A stretch of DNA of 64,000 nt from Polaribacter sp. SA4-10. GTDB taxonomy: Bacteria > Bacteroidota > Bacteroidia > Flavobacteriales > Flavobacteriaceae. This document shows positions 1 to 9,247 of this stretch, piece by piece. Location: positions 930,001 to 994,000 of the forward strand of contig NZ_CP019331.1 of the NCBI RefSeq assembly GCF_002163835.1, in the 5' to 3' direction. The position numbers were made by a program, and so were the translations under genes. Every line of letters starts with the position of its first letter. The first letter of the stretch is position 1. A model generated the notes under the pieces. The model worked only from the letters and a program-made list of their open reading frames with translations. It had not been told where the DNA came from and did no database searches.

Positions 1-205
1 GAAGAATTTGAAGGTTAATATTTTTGGCATTTGAAAAGGCTTGATGTACTATTTTTTAATTGCCATCATTACAAATCACCTCTTTTTTATGTGATACTAC
101 AATTTATTCTTAATCAATAGATTACTTCGTACACTCTTGATTAAGAATATTAAATAAGCTACAAAAAGGTTTAAGTATCAATACTAGACCCACACACTAA
201 AATCA
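1..205. other. Window edge, no complete gene
   Basis: The first 18 bases read EEFEG-stop on the plus strand and could be the 3' end of a gene that starts before the window, but this is too short to prove. A perfect 12-bp inverted repeat (106-117 and 137-148, 19-nt loop) follows; it has no T-run on either side, so it is more likely an operator-like or RNA-structure element than a terminator. Nothing else is recognisable. Confidence 0.25.
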
Positions 206-208
206 ATA

Positions 209-243
209 AAAAAACTCGTTCAATTTCTTGAACGAGTTTTTTT
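209..243. terminator. Bidirectional rho-independent terminator
   Basis: A strong stem (AACTCGTTCAA / TTGAACGAGTT, loop TTTC) is flanked by A-runs on the left and T-runs on the right, so it can end transcription from both sides. It lies just after the stop of the minus-strand gene at 264. Confidence 0.8.
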
Positions 244-263
244 ATATAAATATAATTAAAAGC

Positions 264-437
264 TTACTTACCTTCCGCAGCTCTTTTTGCTTCTTTTTTT
301 AATTTCATATTTTCCCAAATAGTTCCACCAATCCAATAAGGAACAACAAACGTTAATAAGAATATTAACAACCAAAAACCTGTTGTAAAAATAAACATGA
401 ATAAAACTAATCCTGAAAATTGTGAAAAATCTAACAT
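264..437 (-). CDS. Small conserved membrane protein
   Basis: A 57-residue protein when started at the internal Met (437); a longer form would start at 485. It has one or two hydrophobic stretches (around residues 8-36), then a charged tail rich in Lys/Glu (KKEAKRAAEGK). I do not recognise a named family; small proteins of this kind are common beside housekeeping genes in flavobacteria. It is divergent from fumC and ends at a strong terminator. The shorter start is preferred because the extra 16 residues (MKIYLIFAVINFQKKQ) run into the AT-rich promoter region. Confidence 0.55.
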   Translation of the reverse strand: MLDFSQFSGLVLFMFIFTTGFWLLIFLLTFVVPYWIGGTIWENMKLKKEAKRAAEGK

Positions 438-563
438 TTGCTTTTTTTGAAAATTTATTACTGCAAAAATAAGATATATTTTCAAAAAATAGGCATCAAA
501 AAAATATTTTTTTTTGTTCTTTAAAAATGATAATTATCAACTATCTGTGATCATAGTTTTTTG

Positions 564-571
564 TAATTTTG
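564..571 (+). promoter_or_regulatory. Putative -7 element of the fumC promoter
   Basis: TAATTTTG matches the Bacteroidota -7 consensus TAnnTTTG and lies 26 nt before the fumC start codon. No good TTG is found 19 nt further upstream, so only the -7 part is supported. Confidence 0.5.
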
Positions 572-597
572 CCGCATCATAAATTTACATTTAAATC

Positions 598-1995
598 ATG
601 AAATACAGAATAGAAAAAGACACTATGGGACAAGTAAATGTTCCTGCTGATAAATATTGGGGTGCTCAAACAGAACGTTCAAGAAACAATTTTAAAATTG
701 GTGCATCCGCTTCAATGCCATTAGAAATAGTCTATGGTTTTGCGTATCTAAAAAAAGCAGCTGCATTTACAAATGCAGAATTAGGTGTTTTAACAAATGA
801 AAAACGTGATTTAATTGCGCAAGTTTGTAATGAAATTTTAGAAGGAAAATTAGATGATCAATTTCCTTTGGTAATTTGGCAAACAGGTTCTGGTACACAA
901 TCTAACATGAATGTGAATGAAGTTATTGCAAACAGAGCTCATGAAATTGCTGGTAAAATAATTGGTGAAGGAGAAAAAACCATTCAACCAAATGATGATG
1001 TCAACAAATCTCAATCATCTAACGATACATTTCCAACAGGAATGCATATTGCTATTTATAAGAAAATTATAGAAACTACAATTCCAGGTATAGAACAATT
1101 AAGAGATACTTTACAAACAAAAGTTGACGCTTTTAAAGATGTTGTAAAAATTGGAAGAACCCATTTAATGGATGCAACTCCATTAACTTTAGGTCAGGAA
1201 TTTTCTGGTTATGTAGCGCAATTAAACTTCGGTTTAAAAGCGTTAAGAAACACTTTAGAACATTTGTCTCAATTAGCTTTAGGAGGAACAGCAGTAGGAA
1301 CAGGATTAAATACACCCGCTGGTTATGATGTTTTAGTAGCAAAATATATTGCTCAATTTACTGAAATGCCATTTATTACAGCAGAAAATAAATTTGAAGC
1401 TTTAGCTGCACATGATGCTTTAGTAGAAACGCATGGAGCATTAAAACAAGTTGCAGTTTCTTTAAACAAAATTGCAAACGATATTAGAATGTTGGCTTCT
1501 GGTCCTCGTTCTGGAATTGGAGAAATTATTATTCCAGCAAACGAACCAGGAAGTTCTATTATGCCTGGAAAAGTAAATCCTACGCAAGCAGAAGCAATTA
1601 CAATGGTTTGTGCACAAGTAATGGGAAATGATGTTGCAGTGACCGTGGGTGGAATGCAAGGACATTATGAATTAAATGTTTTTAAACCAATGATGGCTGC
1701 AAACGTTTTACATTCTGCTCAATTAATTGGAGATGCATGTATTTCTTTTGATGTAAATTGTGCTGCAGGGATTGAACCAAATCATACAAGAATTACAGAA
1801 TTGGTAAATAATTCTTTAATGCTAGTAACTGCTTTAAATACAAAAATTGGATATTACAAAGCTGCAGAAATAGCAAATACAGCGCATGAAAACGGAACAA
1901 CCTTAAAAGAAGAAGCAGTTCGTTTGGGGTATGTAACACCAGAACAATATGACGAATGGGTAAAACCTGAAGAAATGACTGGAGGTTTGAAATAA
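598..1995 (+). CDS. fumC: Class II fumarate hydratase
   Basis: Converts fumarate to L-malate in the TCA cycle; cytoplasmic homotetramer, iron-independent. The 465-residue length is standard. The fumarase/aspartase signature [11 protein letters not shown] is at about residues 317-327, the substrate loop [10 protein letters not shown] at about 97-106, and [10 protein letters not shown] at about 186-195 carries the catalytic histidine. It starts at ATG 26 nt after a -7 element and is followed by its own terminator, so it is probably monocistronic. Confidence 0.97.
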   Translation: MKYRIEKDTMGQVNVPADKYWGAQTERSRNNFKIGASASMPLEIVYGFAYLKKAAAFTNAELGVLTNEKRDLIAQVCNEILEGKLDDQFPLVIWQTGSGTQSNMNVNEVIANRAHEIAGKIIGEGEKTIQPNDDVNKSQSSNDTFPTGMHIAIYKKIIETTIPGIEQLRDTLQTKVDAFKDVVKIGRTHLMDATPLTLGQEFSGYVAQLNFGLKALRNTLEHLSQLALGGTAVGTGLNTPAGYDVLVAKYIAQFTEMPFITAENKFEALAAHDALVETHGALKQVAVSLNKIANDIRMLASGPRSGIGEIIIPANEPGSSIMPGKVNPTQAEAITMVCAQVMGNDVAVTVGGMQGHYELNVFKPMMAANVLHSAQLIGDACISFDVNCAAGIEPNHTRITELVNNSLMLVTALNTKIGYYKAAEIANTAHENGTTLKEEAVRLGYVTPEQYDEWVKPEEMTGGLK

Positions 1996-2017
1996 AAAAA
2001 TTCCAACTAAATTTTAA

Positions 2018-2047
2018 AAGCTGCAATTTATTTTGCAGCTTTTTTAT
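2018..2047 (+). terminator. fumC terminator
   Basis: Inverted repeat AAAAGCTGCAA / TTGCAGCTTTT with a T-run, 20 nt after the fumC stop codon. Confidence 0.75.
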
Positions 2048-2066
2048 CTAAAAAAATTAATAAAAA

Positions 2067-2540
2067 ATGACAAATCACGAAGATTTTATGAGTGAAGCAG
2101 TAAAAGCTGCTTTAAAAGGAATGAATAATAATGAAGGAGGCCCCTTTGGGTGTGTTGTTGTAAAAGCGGGAAAAGTTATTGGTATCGGAAATAACAAAGT
2201 TACTTCAACGAATGATCCAACTGCGCATGCAGAAGTTACTGCAATTAGAGATGCTTGTAAAAATATTGGTTCTTTTCAATTAGATGGTTGTATTATTTAC
2301 ACTTCTTGTGAACCTTGCCCTATGTGTTTAGGTGCCATTTATTGGGCTAGACCAGATAAGGTGTTTTATGGAAGTAATCAAATTGATGCTGCAAATATTG
2401 GTTTTGATGATGAATTTATCTATAAAGAAATTCCATTACCATATGAAAAAAGAAGTATTCCTTTTCAACAAGTTGGAAGAGAAATTGCTTTAGAACCTTT
2501 TCAGAAATGGTCTGAAAAAGAAGATAAAACAGCATACTAA
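2067..2540 (+). CDS. guaD: Guanine deaminase (CDA-fold nucleobase deaminase)
   Basis: Deaminates guanine to xanthine in purine salvage. The zinc motifs of the cytidine-deaminase fold are present: HAE (residues about 54-56, with the proton-shuttle Glu) and PCPMC (about 83-87). The 157-residue length, the GGPFG motif and the downstream blocks AIYWARP and FDDEFIYKEI fit the Bacillus-type guanine deaminase better than tRNA adenosine deaminase TadA, which shares the same motifs. TadA is the main alternative. It has its own terminator and no operon partner. Confidence 0.8.
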   Translation: MTNHEDFMSEAVKAALKGMNNNEGGPFGCVVVKAGKVIGIGNNKVTSTNDPTAHAEVTAIRDACKNIGSFQLDGCIIYTSCEPCPMCLGAIYWARPDKVFYGSNQIDAANIGFDDEFIYKEIPLPYEKRSIPFQQVGREIALEPFQKWSEKEDKTAY

Positions 2541-2545
2541 AAAAA

Positions 2546-2575
2546 ATCCGAAGTTTAAACTTCGGATTTTTTTGT
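2546..2575. terminator. Terminator between converging guaD and dinB-like genes
   Basis: AATCCGAAGTTTAAACTTCGGATTT-type palindrome with a T-run on the right and an A-run on the left; it serves both convergent genes. Confidence 0.8.
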
Positions 2576-2576
2576 T

Positions 2577-3086
2577 TTATAAATAGTGTTCTTTAATTAT
2601 ATCTAAATGATGATTTTGATGTCCAGAAATAATAATTCCAACTGCTCTTACAGACATGTTTTTTCCAGAACCTACTCCTATTCTTAACAAATCTTCATCT
2701 GAGAAACTTTTAAATAGTTGAATTGTACTTTTTCTAACCACGATCATTTCATCTAATAAATCTTTATAATTTCTTTTATTAGCGTTACAATTATCAGTAA
2801 ATAAATCATGATCAAAACCCGGTAGCGCTGTTTTATCATTTCTAGCAAAACACATTGCTCTATAGCTAAAAACACGTTCTGTATCAATTAAATGCTGTAT
2901 TAATTCTTTAATTGTCCATTTTCCTTCAGCATACGCATATGCTTGTTTTTCTTTAGGTAAATTCTCTAAAATTGACATGAATTTCTCTTGAACGTCAACT
3001 AAGTTTTCTATAATTGATTTATCATTTTCTAACAATGTTTTAATATAAGGTGCATAATAGGATGCATATTCATTTGTTGTAATCAT
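2577..3086 (-). CDS. DinB/DfsB-family four-helix protein
   Basis: A 169-residue cytoplasmic protein of the DinB superfamily, a four-helix bundle that often binds a divalent metal through three histidines. Candidate ligands are in ELIQHLIDTERVFSYRA (about residues 60-80) and near the C-terminus SGHQNHHLDIIKEHYL (about 154-169). Members act in thiol-dependent transfer reactions or have no known role; the substrate cannot be read from the sequence. It is divergent from hutI. Confidence 0.8.
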   Translation of the reverse strand: MITTNEYASYYAPYIKTLLENDKSIIENLVDVQEKFMSILENLPKEKQAYAYAEGKWTIKELIQHLIDTERVFSYRAMCFARNDKTALPGFDHDLFTDNCNANKRNYKDLLDEMIVVRKSTIQLFKSFSDEDLLRIGVGSGKNMSVRAVGIIISGHQNHHLDIIKEHYL

Positions 3087-3101
3087 GTTGCAGTTTTATT
3101 G

Positions 3102-3109
3102 TAAATTTG
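3102..3109 (+). promoter_or_regulatory. Putative -7 element of the hutI promoter
   Basis: TAAATTTG matches TAnnTTTG and lies 23 nt before the hutI ATG. The nearest upstream TTG triplets (3077-3079 and 3088-3090) are not at the ideal spacing. Confidence 0.4.
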
Positions 3110-3132
3110 TGAACCAAATTTAATCATTTTTT

Positions 3133-4371
3133 ATGACCAAGTTATTCATCAATATAAAAGAATTAATTCAAGTTAGAGATATTTCTGTAAAAAAAGTAGC
3201 TGGAACAGAAATGAGCATGCTACCAACTATTAAAAATGCTTTTTTATTAATTAAAGATACTATAATTTCTGATTTTGGTTCTATGGATAATTTACCAAAA
3301 ACTTCTGTTGATGAAACAATTGATGTAACTGATAAAATGATTTTACCAACTTGGTGTGACAGTCATACACATATTGTTTATGCAGGAAATAGAGAACAAG
3401 AATTTGTTGATAGAATTAACGGATTATCTTATGAAGAAATCGCTAAAAACGGTGGTGGTATTTTAAACTCTGCAAAGAAATTACAAGAAACTTCTGAGAA
3501 AAAATTATACAAGCAATCTGCTAAAAGACTTGAAGAAGTTATTGCTTTAGGAACTGGTGCAATTGAAATAAAATCTGGATATGGGTTAACGTTAGAAGCA
3601 GAACTAAAAATGCTGCGAGTTATAAAAAAACTGAAAGAGAATTATAGCATTCCAATCAAAGCTACATTTTTGGGTGCTCATGCAATTCCTCAAGAATATA
3701 AGAGTAATAAAGAAGGTTATATCAATTTAATTATTGATAAAATGTTACCACAAATTGCAAAAGAAAATCTAGCTGATTTTATAGATATTTTTTGTGAAGT
3801 TGGTTATTTCTCTGTTGAAGATACTGATCGCATTTTATCAGCAGCAAAAAAATATGGATTCATTCCAAAAGTACATGTAAATCAATTTAATTCGATAGAC
3901 GGAATTGAAATTAGTGTAAAACACAATGCTTTATCAGTTGATCATTTAGAAGTATTATCAGATAAAGATTTAGAGATTTTAAAAAATTCTAGTACAATTC
4001 CGGTTGCTTTACCTTCTTGCTCTTATTTTTTAAGCATTCCTTATACGCCTGCAAGAAAAATTATTGATAATGGTTTACCTTTAGCTTTAGCTACAGATTA
4101 CAACCCTGGTTCTACGCCATCTGGAAATATGAATTTTGTAGTATCTACTGCTTGTATAAAAATGAAAATGACGCCCGAAGAAGCAATAAACGCAGCAACA
4201 ATAAACGGCGCTTTTGCAATGAACTTAGAAAACAATGTTGGTAGTATTTGTAAAGGAAAATTAGCAAATTTTATAATAACGAAAGAAATTCCTAGCTATG
4301 GTTTTATACCTTATAGTTTTGGAACTAATTTAATAGAACGTGTTTTTATAAACGGAAAAACTATTGACTAA
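3133..4371 (+). CDS. hutI: Imidazolonepropionase
   Basis: Hydrolyses 4-imidazolone-5-propanoate to N-formimidoyl-L-glutamate, the third step of histidine breakdown. It belongs to the amidohydrolase superfamily. The metal motif DSHTH is at about residues 76-80, GAHAIP and HVNQF supply later ligands, and the block ATDYNPGSTP is typical of HutI. Length 412 is normal. No hutH, hutU or hutG gene is adjacent, so the pathway must be dispersed or incomplete here. Confidence 0.93.
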   Translation: MTKLFINIKELIQVRDISVKKVAGTEMSMLPTIKNAFLLIKDTIISDFGSMDNLPKTSVDETIDVTDKMILPTWCDSHTHIVYAGNREQEFVDRINGLSYEEIAKNGGGILNSAKKLQETSEKKLYKQSAKRLEEVIALGTGAIEIKSGYGLTLEAELKMLRVIKKLKENYSIPIKATFLGAHAIPQEYKSNKEGYINLIIDKMLPQIAKENLADFIDIFCEVGYFSVEDTDRILSAAKKYGFIPKVHVNQFNSIDGIEISVKHNALSVDHLEVLSDKDLEILKNSSTIPVALPSCSYFLSIPYTPARKIIDNGLPLALATDYNPGSTPSGNMNFVVSTACIKMKMTPEEAINAATINGAFAMNLENNVGSICKGKLANFIITKEIPSYGFIPYSFGTNLIERVFINGKTID

Positions 4372-4406
4372 ATTTTTTGTTATTTTAATTTTTATAGTAC
4401 TCAACC

Positions 4407-4997
4407 TCAGATTTTATTAATCCTAAAAATAAGTAAAATCGTTTTAAAAATAATTTTAAAATCATTCATTAAGCTCCAATTTTTAACATAATCTATATTT
4501 AATTGTACTTTTTGAGGCCATAAAACCTCATTATTGTAGACTATTGGTTTTTTTTGCTTCTTTAGTAATTCTTCTTCATTTACAAATTTTAAAGTAGCCA
4601 TTGAGGTTAAACCAGGCTTAACAGAAAGAATTATTTTGTTACTTCCTTTTAATTTATCTGCATAACCTAAAACATCAGGTCTTGGACCAACAATACTCAT
4701 CTGACCAAAAAGTACATTAAAAATTTGTGGAAGTTCGTCTAATTTTGTTTTTCTTATAAATGCGCCAAAAGAAGTAATTAAAGGCTCTTCACCAGACTTC
4801 ATTGACTTAATCTTGTAAATGGTAAATAGTTTTCCGTTCTGCCCTACTCTTTTTTGAAAGAAAACTCCAAGTTCTTTATTAATAATTGTAGAAATAATAA
4901 ACAAAATAAAAATTGGAATTATAAAAAATACAATCCCAATAAGTGATAAAAAAAAATCGCTGAATCTCTTAATTAGTTTTTGCTTATGAGAAAGCAT
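4407..4997 (-). CDS. Initiating sugar transferase (PglC/WcaJ-type phosphoglycosyl transferase)
   Basis: Transfers a sugar-1-phosphate to the lipid carrier undecaprenyl phosphate at the inner membrane and so starts a polysaccharide repeat unit. It is the short monotopic form (196 residues): one hydrophobic re-entrant segment at about 13-38, then FFQKRVGQNGKLF, the catalytic DELPQ region (87-91) and SIVGPRPD (101-108). Its ATG overlaps the wzc stop (TAATG), so the two genes are translationally coupled. It is the last gene of the wza-wzc operon. Confidence 0.92.
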   Translation of the reverse strand: MLSHKQKLIKRFSDFFLSLIGIVFFIIPIFILFIISTIINKELGVFFQKRVGQNGKLFTIYKIKSMKSGEEPLITSFGAFIRKTKLDELPQIFNVLFGQMSIVGPRPDVLGYADKLKGSNKIILSVKPGLTSMATLKFVNEEELLKKQKKPIVYNNEVLWPQKVQLNIDYVKNWSLMNDFKIIFKTILLIFRINKI

Positions 4998-7465
4998 TAT
5001 TTTTTTAGCTTAAAAAAGTTTATAAACTTAGTAAATATGCTCTGAGACTCTTCACTTTCATGATACCCATAACTATATTTTCCATAGCCGTAACCATAGC
5101 CGTATCCATAGCCATAACCATAGCCGTATTTATTTTTAATAGAAAAGTCATTTAATACATAACTTATATTAGTAACTTCTTTATTTCTATATTTATCATC
5201 AATCATTTTCATCATTCCTTTTTCAGAATAATTCTGACGAATAACATATACAATTGCATCAGAGTACTTAAACAACTCTAAAGCGTCAGATACTAACCCA
5301 ACAGGAGGTGTATCAATAATTACATAATCGTAGTCTTTTTGAAGCTGCTTAATCATATTATCAGCATTCTTATTTAATAATAGTTCTGATGGATTTGGTG
5401 GTATTGGACCAGAAAGGATTAAGTCTAAGTTAGGAACCTTAGTTGGTATAATAATTTCTTCTAATGTTTTTTGATTAATTAAGTAATTAACAACTCCAAC
5501 ATCATTAGTTAAATCAAAATCGGCATAAATTTTTGGCTTTCTTAAATCTAACCCAACTAAAACCGTCTTCTTTCCACTTAAGGCAAAAACAGTTGCCATA
5601 TTTATAGAAATCATGGTTTTTCCTTCACCACTTACAGAAGATGTTAATATTAATGTTTTGGACCCTTCTTCCTGAGCATTTTTAAATAAAAATTGAATAT
5701 TAGACCTTATTGCTCTAAAGGATTCTGCTACAGAAGATTTTGGTCTTTCAAAAACTGCTAAATTATTTTTAGATAGATTTCTACCAACAACACCCAATAC
5801 AGGAATTGCATAATTATTTTGAATCTCTTCTGCGGTATGTATTTTATTATCTAAAACTTCTCTTATAATTATATAAAATAGCGGAAAAATAACACCTAGC
5901 ATTAATCCCAATAAATAATTAAAATTGGGTTTAGGATAAATTGGCTTATTCCCTAAATCTTTAGCTGTATCAATTATTTTAACATCAGAAACATTTGCTG
6001 CTATAGCAGTACCCGCTTCATAACTTTTCTGTTTTAAATAACTATAGTTCGTTTCAGAAATCTCATAATTTCTTTGATACTTTAATAAACCTTGTTCTCT
6101 TTTTGGAAGTTTTTTAAGCTTACTTTTATAGGTAGACAATCTCGAACTCAGCTTATTTAATCTATTTTTATTTACAACCTTTAATGTTGATATATTTTCA
6201 AGTAAAGAATTTTTTGCTAGATTTATTTCATTACTTAATCTTATTATATCTGGATGATTGTCAGTTATTATATTTCTTAACCTTTCTCTAAGTGTAGATT
6301 TTTGGATTAGAACAGTAATTTCTTCAGCTATTTTAACATCTTGAACAATAACCAAAGCAGGAATAGGTATGTTATTCTCTATAAACTCATTATGAGTTAA
6401 AATATAATTTCTTAAATTATTTAAATAATCATTAAAACTTAAAATCTCTTTTTTTTCTTTTTCTAAACCTATAGTCTCATCATAAATAGCATTTCCTTCT
6501 GTAGATAAATCAAAAATATTATTTTCTTGTTTATAAATTCCTAATTCTTTCTCTATACTATTTAAACTATCTTGTTCTCTTGCGAACAACTTATCTATAT
6601 ATTCTTTTGTTTTTTTAGCGTATAATATTTTTTGCTCTTGCTTAACTTCATCAAGTATTTGGACAGTAGCATTTAAATAATCTACAATCCTATTTTTATT
6701 TGTACCCTGTTTCGTTAATCTAAGCATTGATGCTGCATTTGTAATACTTGCAACACTTATAGATCTGTTTCTTCCTACAGTTCCATCAAAACTACCAAAT
6801 TTAATTAAGTACTTTTCTCCAATTATAAAATCACCAACTTTATCAACTGAAAAGTTTAAAAAAGGCGTATTAATTTCTTCATTAACTTTAAATTCTTTTG
6901 AAAAAACTGCTGTTGATGAAGTATATAAACTTGTAGAATTATTATCATAATTTATTAATGTATTTGCGTTTAACCCATTAAAATCAAATGATAATTTAAA
7001 TGTATTTTCTCCTGTAATTTCAAATTCTATAAGCTTTCCATATAATTGAGATTTATCAGTTTTTAGATTAATTACAAATGGTGTATAACCATAAACGTCT
7101 TCTAACCTATATCTCCCTTCTTTAAGATAATCTATAAAAAAGTTTAATTTTTTTACAACTTTTTCGTTATGAGATCTAGATGTTAGAATGACTTTAATTG
7201 TTTCAACTTCATCACTAGAACCTCCCCAATTAAAAGCAATATTTGTACCCGTTGAAAATAAAGGATTATTCTCTTCTTTTACAGATAGTGTTGTATTTAA
7301 ACTATAAACCTTAGGTTTATAACCATTCATGAATTTTGCAACAATTAGCCCAAGAATAATAGTTACAAAAAAAAGTTTCCAGTATGATAAAACTTTAAAA
7401 ACATACCACTTAACATCAACATTATCTTGAATTTTACTGCTATTAAGTTTATTTTTTATATCCAT
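4997..7465 (-). CDS. wzc: Wzc-type polysaccharide co-polymerase / tyrosine autokinase
   Basis: An inner-membrane protein that controls exopolysaccharide chain length and export. Domains in order: first membrane segment (about 27-46), Wzz periplasmic domain, a long coiled-coil region, second membrane segment (about 515-535), then a cytoplasmic BY-kinase with Walker A SGEGKT (about 610-616) and Walker B VIIDTPP (about 712-718). The tail carries an unusually regular Tyr-Gly repeat (about 778-800), which would be the autophosphorylated tyrosine cluster. It follows wza by 3 nt and overlaps the sugar transferase start. Confidence 0.93.
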   Translation of the reverse strand: MDIKNKLNSSKIQDNVDVKWYVFKVLSYWKLFFVTIILGLIVAKFMNGYKPKVYSLNTTLSVKEENNPLFSTGTNIAFNWGGSSDEVETIKVILTSRSHNEKVVKKLNFFIDYLKEGRYRLEDVYGYTPFVINLKTDKSQLYGKLIEFEITGENTFKLSFDFNGLNANTLINYDNNSTSLYTSSTAVFSKEFKVNEEINTPFLNFSVDKVGDFIIGEKYLIKFGSFDGTVGRNRSISVASITNAASMLRLTKQGTNKNRIVDYLNATVQILDEVKQEQKILYAKKTKEYIDKLFAREQDSLNSIEKELGIYKQENNIFDLSTEGNAIYDETIGLEKEKKEILSFNDYLNNLRNYILTHNEFIENNIPIPALVIVQDVKIAEEITVLIQKSTLRERLRNIITDNHPDIIRLSNEINLAKNSLLENISTLKVVNKNRLNKLSSRLSTYKSKLKKLPKREQGLLKYQRNYEISETNYSYLKQKSYEAGTAIAANVSDVKIIDTAKDLGNKPIYPKPNFNYLLGLMLGVIFPLFYIIIREVLDNKIHTAEEIQNNYAIPVLGVVGRNLSKNNLAVFERPKSSVAESFRAIRSNIQFLFKNAQEEGSKTLILTSSVSGEGKTMISINMATVFALSGKKTVLVGLDLRKPKIYADFDLTNDVGVVNYLINQKTLEEIIIPTKVPNLDLILSGPIPPNPSELLLNKNADNMIKQLQKDYDYVIIDTPPVGLVSDALELFKYSDAIVYVIRQNYSEKGMMKMIDDKYRNKEVTNISYVLNDFSIKNKYGYGYGYGYGYGYGYGKYSYGYHESEESQSIFTKFINFFKLKK

Positions 7466-7468
7466 AAT

Positions 7469-8281
7469 TTAGAAGTTTCTTGCTAAGATAAAAGTTGAGG
7501 TTATCAAAGTAAAAATAGAAACTATTGTTGTTAGCGTTTGTAAGCCAGTAGTTCCTGTACCCCATGCCTTTTGTTTTAGAGGAATAACATTTATATAATC
7601 GTTAGGTTTTATATAAAATACATTTGAGTTGAATGCATTTATATCTGTTAAATCAATTACAAACTTTTCTGTCCCTGTTATAGAATTTCTTATAACTTCA
7701 ACTTTTTTTCTATTTCCTACAATTGTAATATCACCTGAATTAGCAATTGCCTCTATAATAGATACTCTATTTTGATAAATTATTCTTGGTCCTGGATTAT
7801 TTATTTCACCTATTATTGTATATCTAATTCCTGATAACTTAACAGATACAAAAATATCTTCTTGTTTTTTTATATATTTTCTTAGTTCTTTTTCAATTTT
7901 TTTTCTAACCTCAACTGTTGTATAACCAAGAACATTAATCTCACCTAAATTAGGTATTCTAATATTTCCATAACTATCTATACTATAATCTAAAAAATAA
8001 CTTCCACCTCCATTAAAACTTTGTCCAGAATTTCCTGATCCACTATTACTCCCACCAGTACCTACACTTTCTACTTTCTTAAATATTTTTACCAAATCAT
8101 CATCGTTAGATTTTATAGCGATATTAATCATATCATCAACCTGTAACTTATAGGGTATATTGTTTATACGTTGAATTTCAGTTTTTTGAACTGGATTTCC
8201 CTGAAGATAAATTAAATCCTTACTTGGAACACAAGAACCTAAAAAAAAGGAAACTAAAAATAATAAATAGTAGTATTTCAT
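7469..8281 (-). CDS. wza: Wza-type polysaccharide export lipoprotein
   Basis: An outer-membrane export protein with a polysaccharide biosynthesis/export domain (around LQVDDMINIAI) followed by SLBB repeats (YTIIGEINNPG). The lipoprotein signal ends in LGSC with Cys17 when started at 8281. A start at 8323 would place 14 extra residues before the signal peptide and is less likely. A hydrophobic helix ends the protein, as in Wza where it crosses the outer membrane. A Gly/Ser-rich stretch (about 75-95) interrupts the first domain. It is the first gene of the operon. Confidence 0.9.
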   Translation of the reverse strand: MKYYYLLFLVSFFLGSCVPSKDLIYLQGNPVQKTEIQRINNIPYKLQVDDMINIAIKSNDDDLVKIFKKVESVGTGGSNSGSGNSGQSFNGGGSYFLDYSIDSYGNIRIPNLGEINVLGYTTVEVRKKIEKELRKYIKKQEDIFVSVKLSGIRYTIIGEINNPGPRIIYQNRVSIIEAIANSGDITIVGNRKKVEVIRNSITGTEKFVIDLTDINAFNSNVFYIKPNDYINVIPLKQKAWGTGTTGLQTLTTIVSIFTLITSTFILARNF

Positions 8282-8369
8282 TATAAAATAATCAAGAATA
8301 GACACAAATATACTTTTTATCAACGTAATGCTATAATTTTATTTTAATTTCGTTTTTCATTTTTTTCAA

Positions 8370-9146
8370 ATGCTAAATATAACAATAGAGTACCTTACCT
8401 TTTTACTTAAATCTACAAATCAGCATGGAGTCCATTCTCCATTTTCTTACAAACTGATAACTAAATGTTTATACAAAAAAACAACTAGCAGTTTATGGGG
8501 GAAATTTAAGGAAATAAAGCAACAATTATTAGATAATAAAGAAACTGTTAAAGTCACTGATTTTGGTTCTGGTTCTAAAATTTTTAAAAATGATGAGCGC
8601 CAGATATCAAAAATTGCTAAAGTTGCTGGAATATCAAATAAAAAAGCAAAATTATTAATTCGATTAGTTGACTATTTTCAACCTAAAAATGCTTTAGAAA
8701 TTGGTACTTCTTTGGGTTTATCTACTTCTGCTATAAAATTAGGTAATCCTAATTGCAAAATAGTAACATTAGAAGGTTGTCCAGAAACAAGTAACGTTGC
8801 ACAAAATTTATTTAAAAAAAACAATTTTAAAAATATTCAAGTAATATCTGGAGAATTTAAAAACACAGTACCACAATCTGTAAAAAATGAACAGTTTGAC
8901 TTTATTTATTTTGATGGAAATCACAATAAAAAATCAACATTAGAATACTTTAATAGTTGTTTAGAAACAATAAATAATGATGCTATTTGGATTTTTGATG
9001 ATATTTATTGGAACTCAGAAATGAAAGAAGCTTGGAAAGAAATTAAAGCACATCCAAAAGTTACTGTAACTATAGATATTTTTCATTGGGGAATTGTTTT
9101 CTTCAGAAAAGAACAAGCAAAAGAACATTTTAAAATAAGAGTTTGA
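8370..9146 (+). CDS. Class I SAM-dependent methyltransferase
   Basis: A 258-residue protein with SAM-binding motif I ALEIGTSLGLSTSAI (about 108-122), an acidic residue after the next strand (VTLEG) and FDFIYFDGNHNKKST, which resembles the class I O-methyltransferase type (MTF24). The N-terminal 75 residues are unusual for the family. It is divergent from the polysaccharide operon. The substrate is unknown; neither a polysaccharide nor a small molecule can be excluded. Confidence 0.8.
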   Translation: MLNITIEYLTFLLKSTNQHGVHSPFSYKLITKCLYKKTTSSLWGKFKEIKQQLLDNKETVKVTDFGSGSKIFKNDERQISKIAKVAGISNKKAKLLIRLVDYFQPKNALEIGTSLGLSTSAIKLGNPNCKIVTLEGCPETSNVAQNLFKKNNFKNIQVISGEFKNTVPQSVKNEQFDFIYFDGNHNKKSTLEYFNSCLETINNDAIWIFDDIYWNSEMKEAWKEIKAHPKVTVTIDIFHWGIVFFRKEQAKEHFKIRV

Positions 9147-9218
9147 TAAAAGGTGTAAGTGTTTATTATTTAAATGTTAAATGATATAAAAGGTAAACGC
9201 TACAACTTTGAAACTTTG

Positions 9219-9226
9219 TAACTTTG
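9219..9226 (+). promoter_or_regulatory. -7 element of the cobalamin adenosyltransferase promoter
   Basis: TAACTTTG (TAnnTTTG) sits 21 nt before the ATG at 9248. It overlaps an upstream TTG codon (9224), which argues against the longer reading frame starting there. Confidence 0.55.
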
Positions 9227-9247
9227 TTTCTTTACAATAAGAAAAAA

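Noticed and set aside
1133..1665. Minus-strand frames inside fumC, and similar opposite-strand frames in secA, hisS, dcp, FecCD and DUF4331 genes
   Set aside because: They lie within strongly conserved genes, have no family features and are shadows of the coding strand.
2067..2540. tRNA adenosine deaminase TadA
   Set aside because: The zinc motifs are shared, but the later blocks AIYWARP and FDDEFIYKEI fit guanine deaminase.
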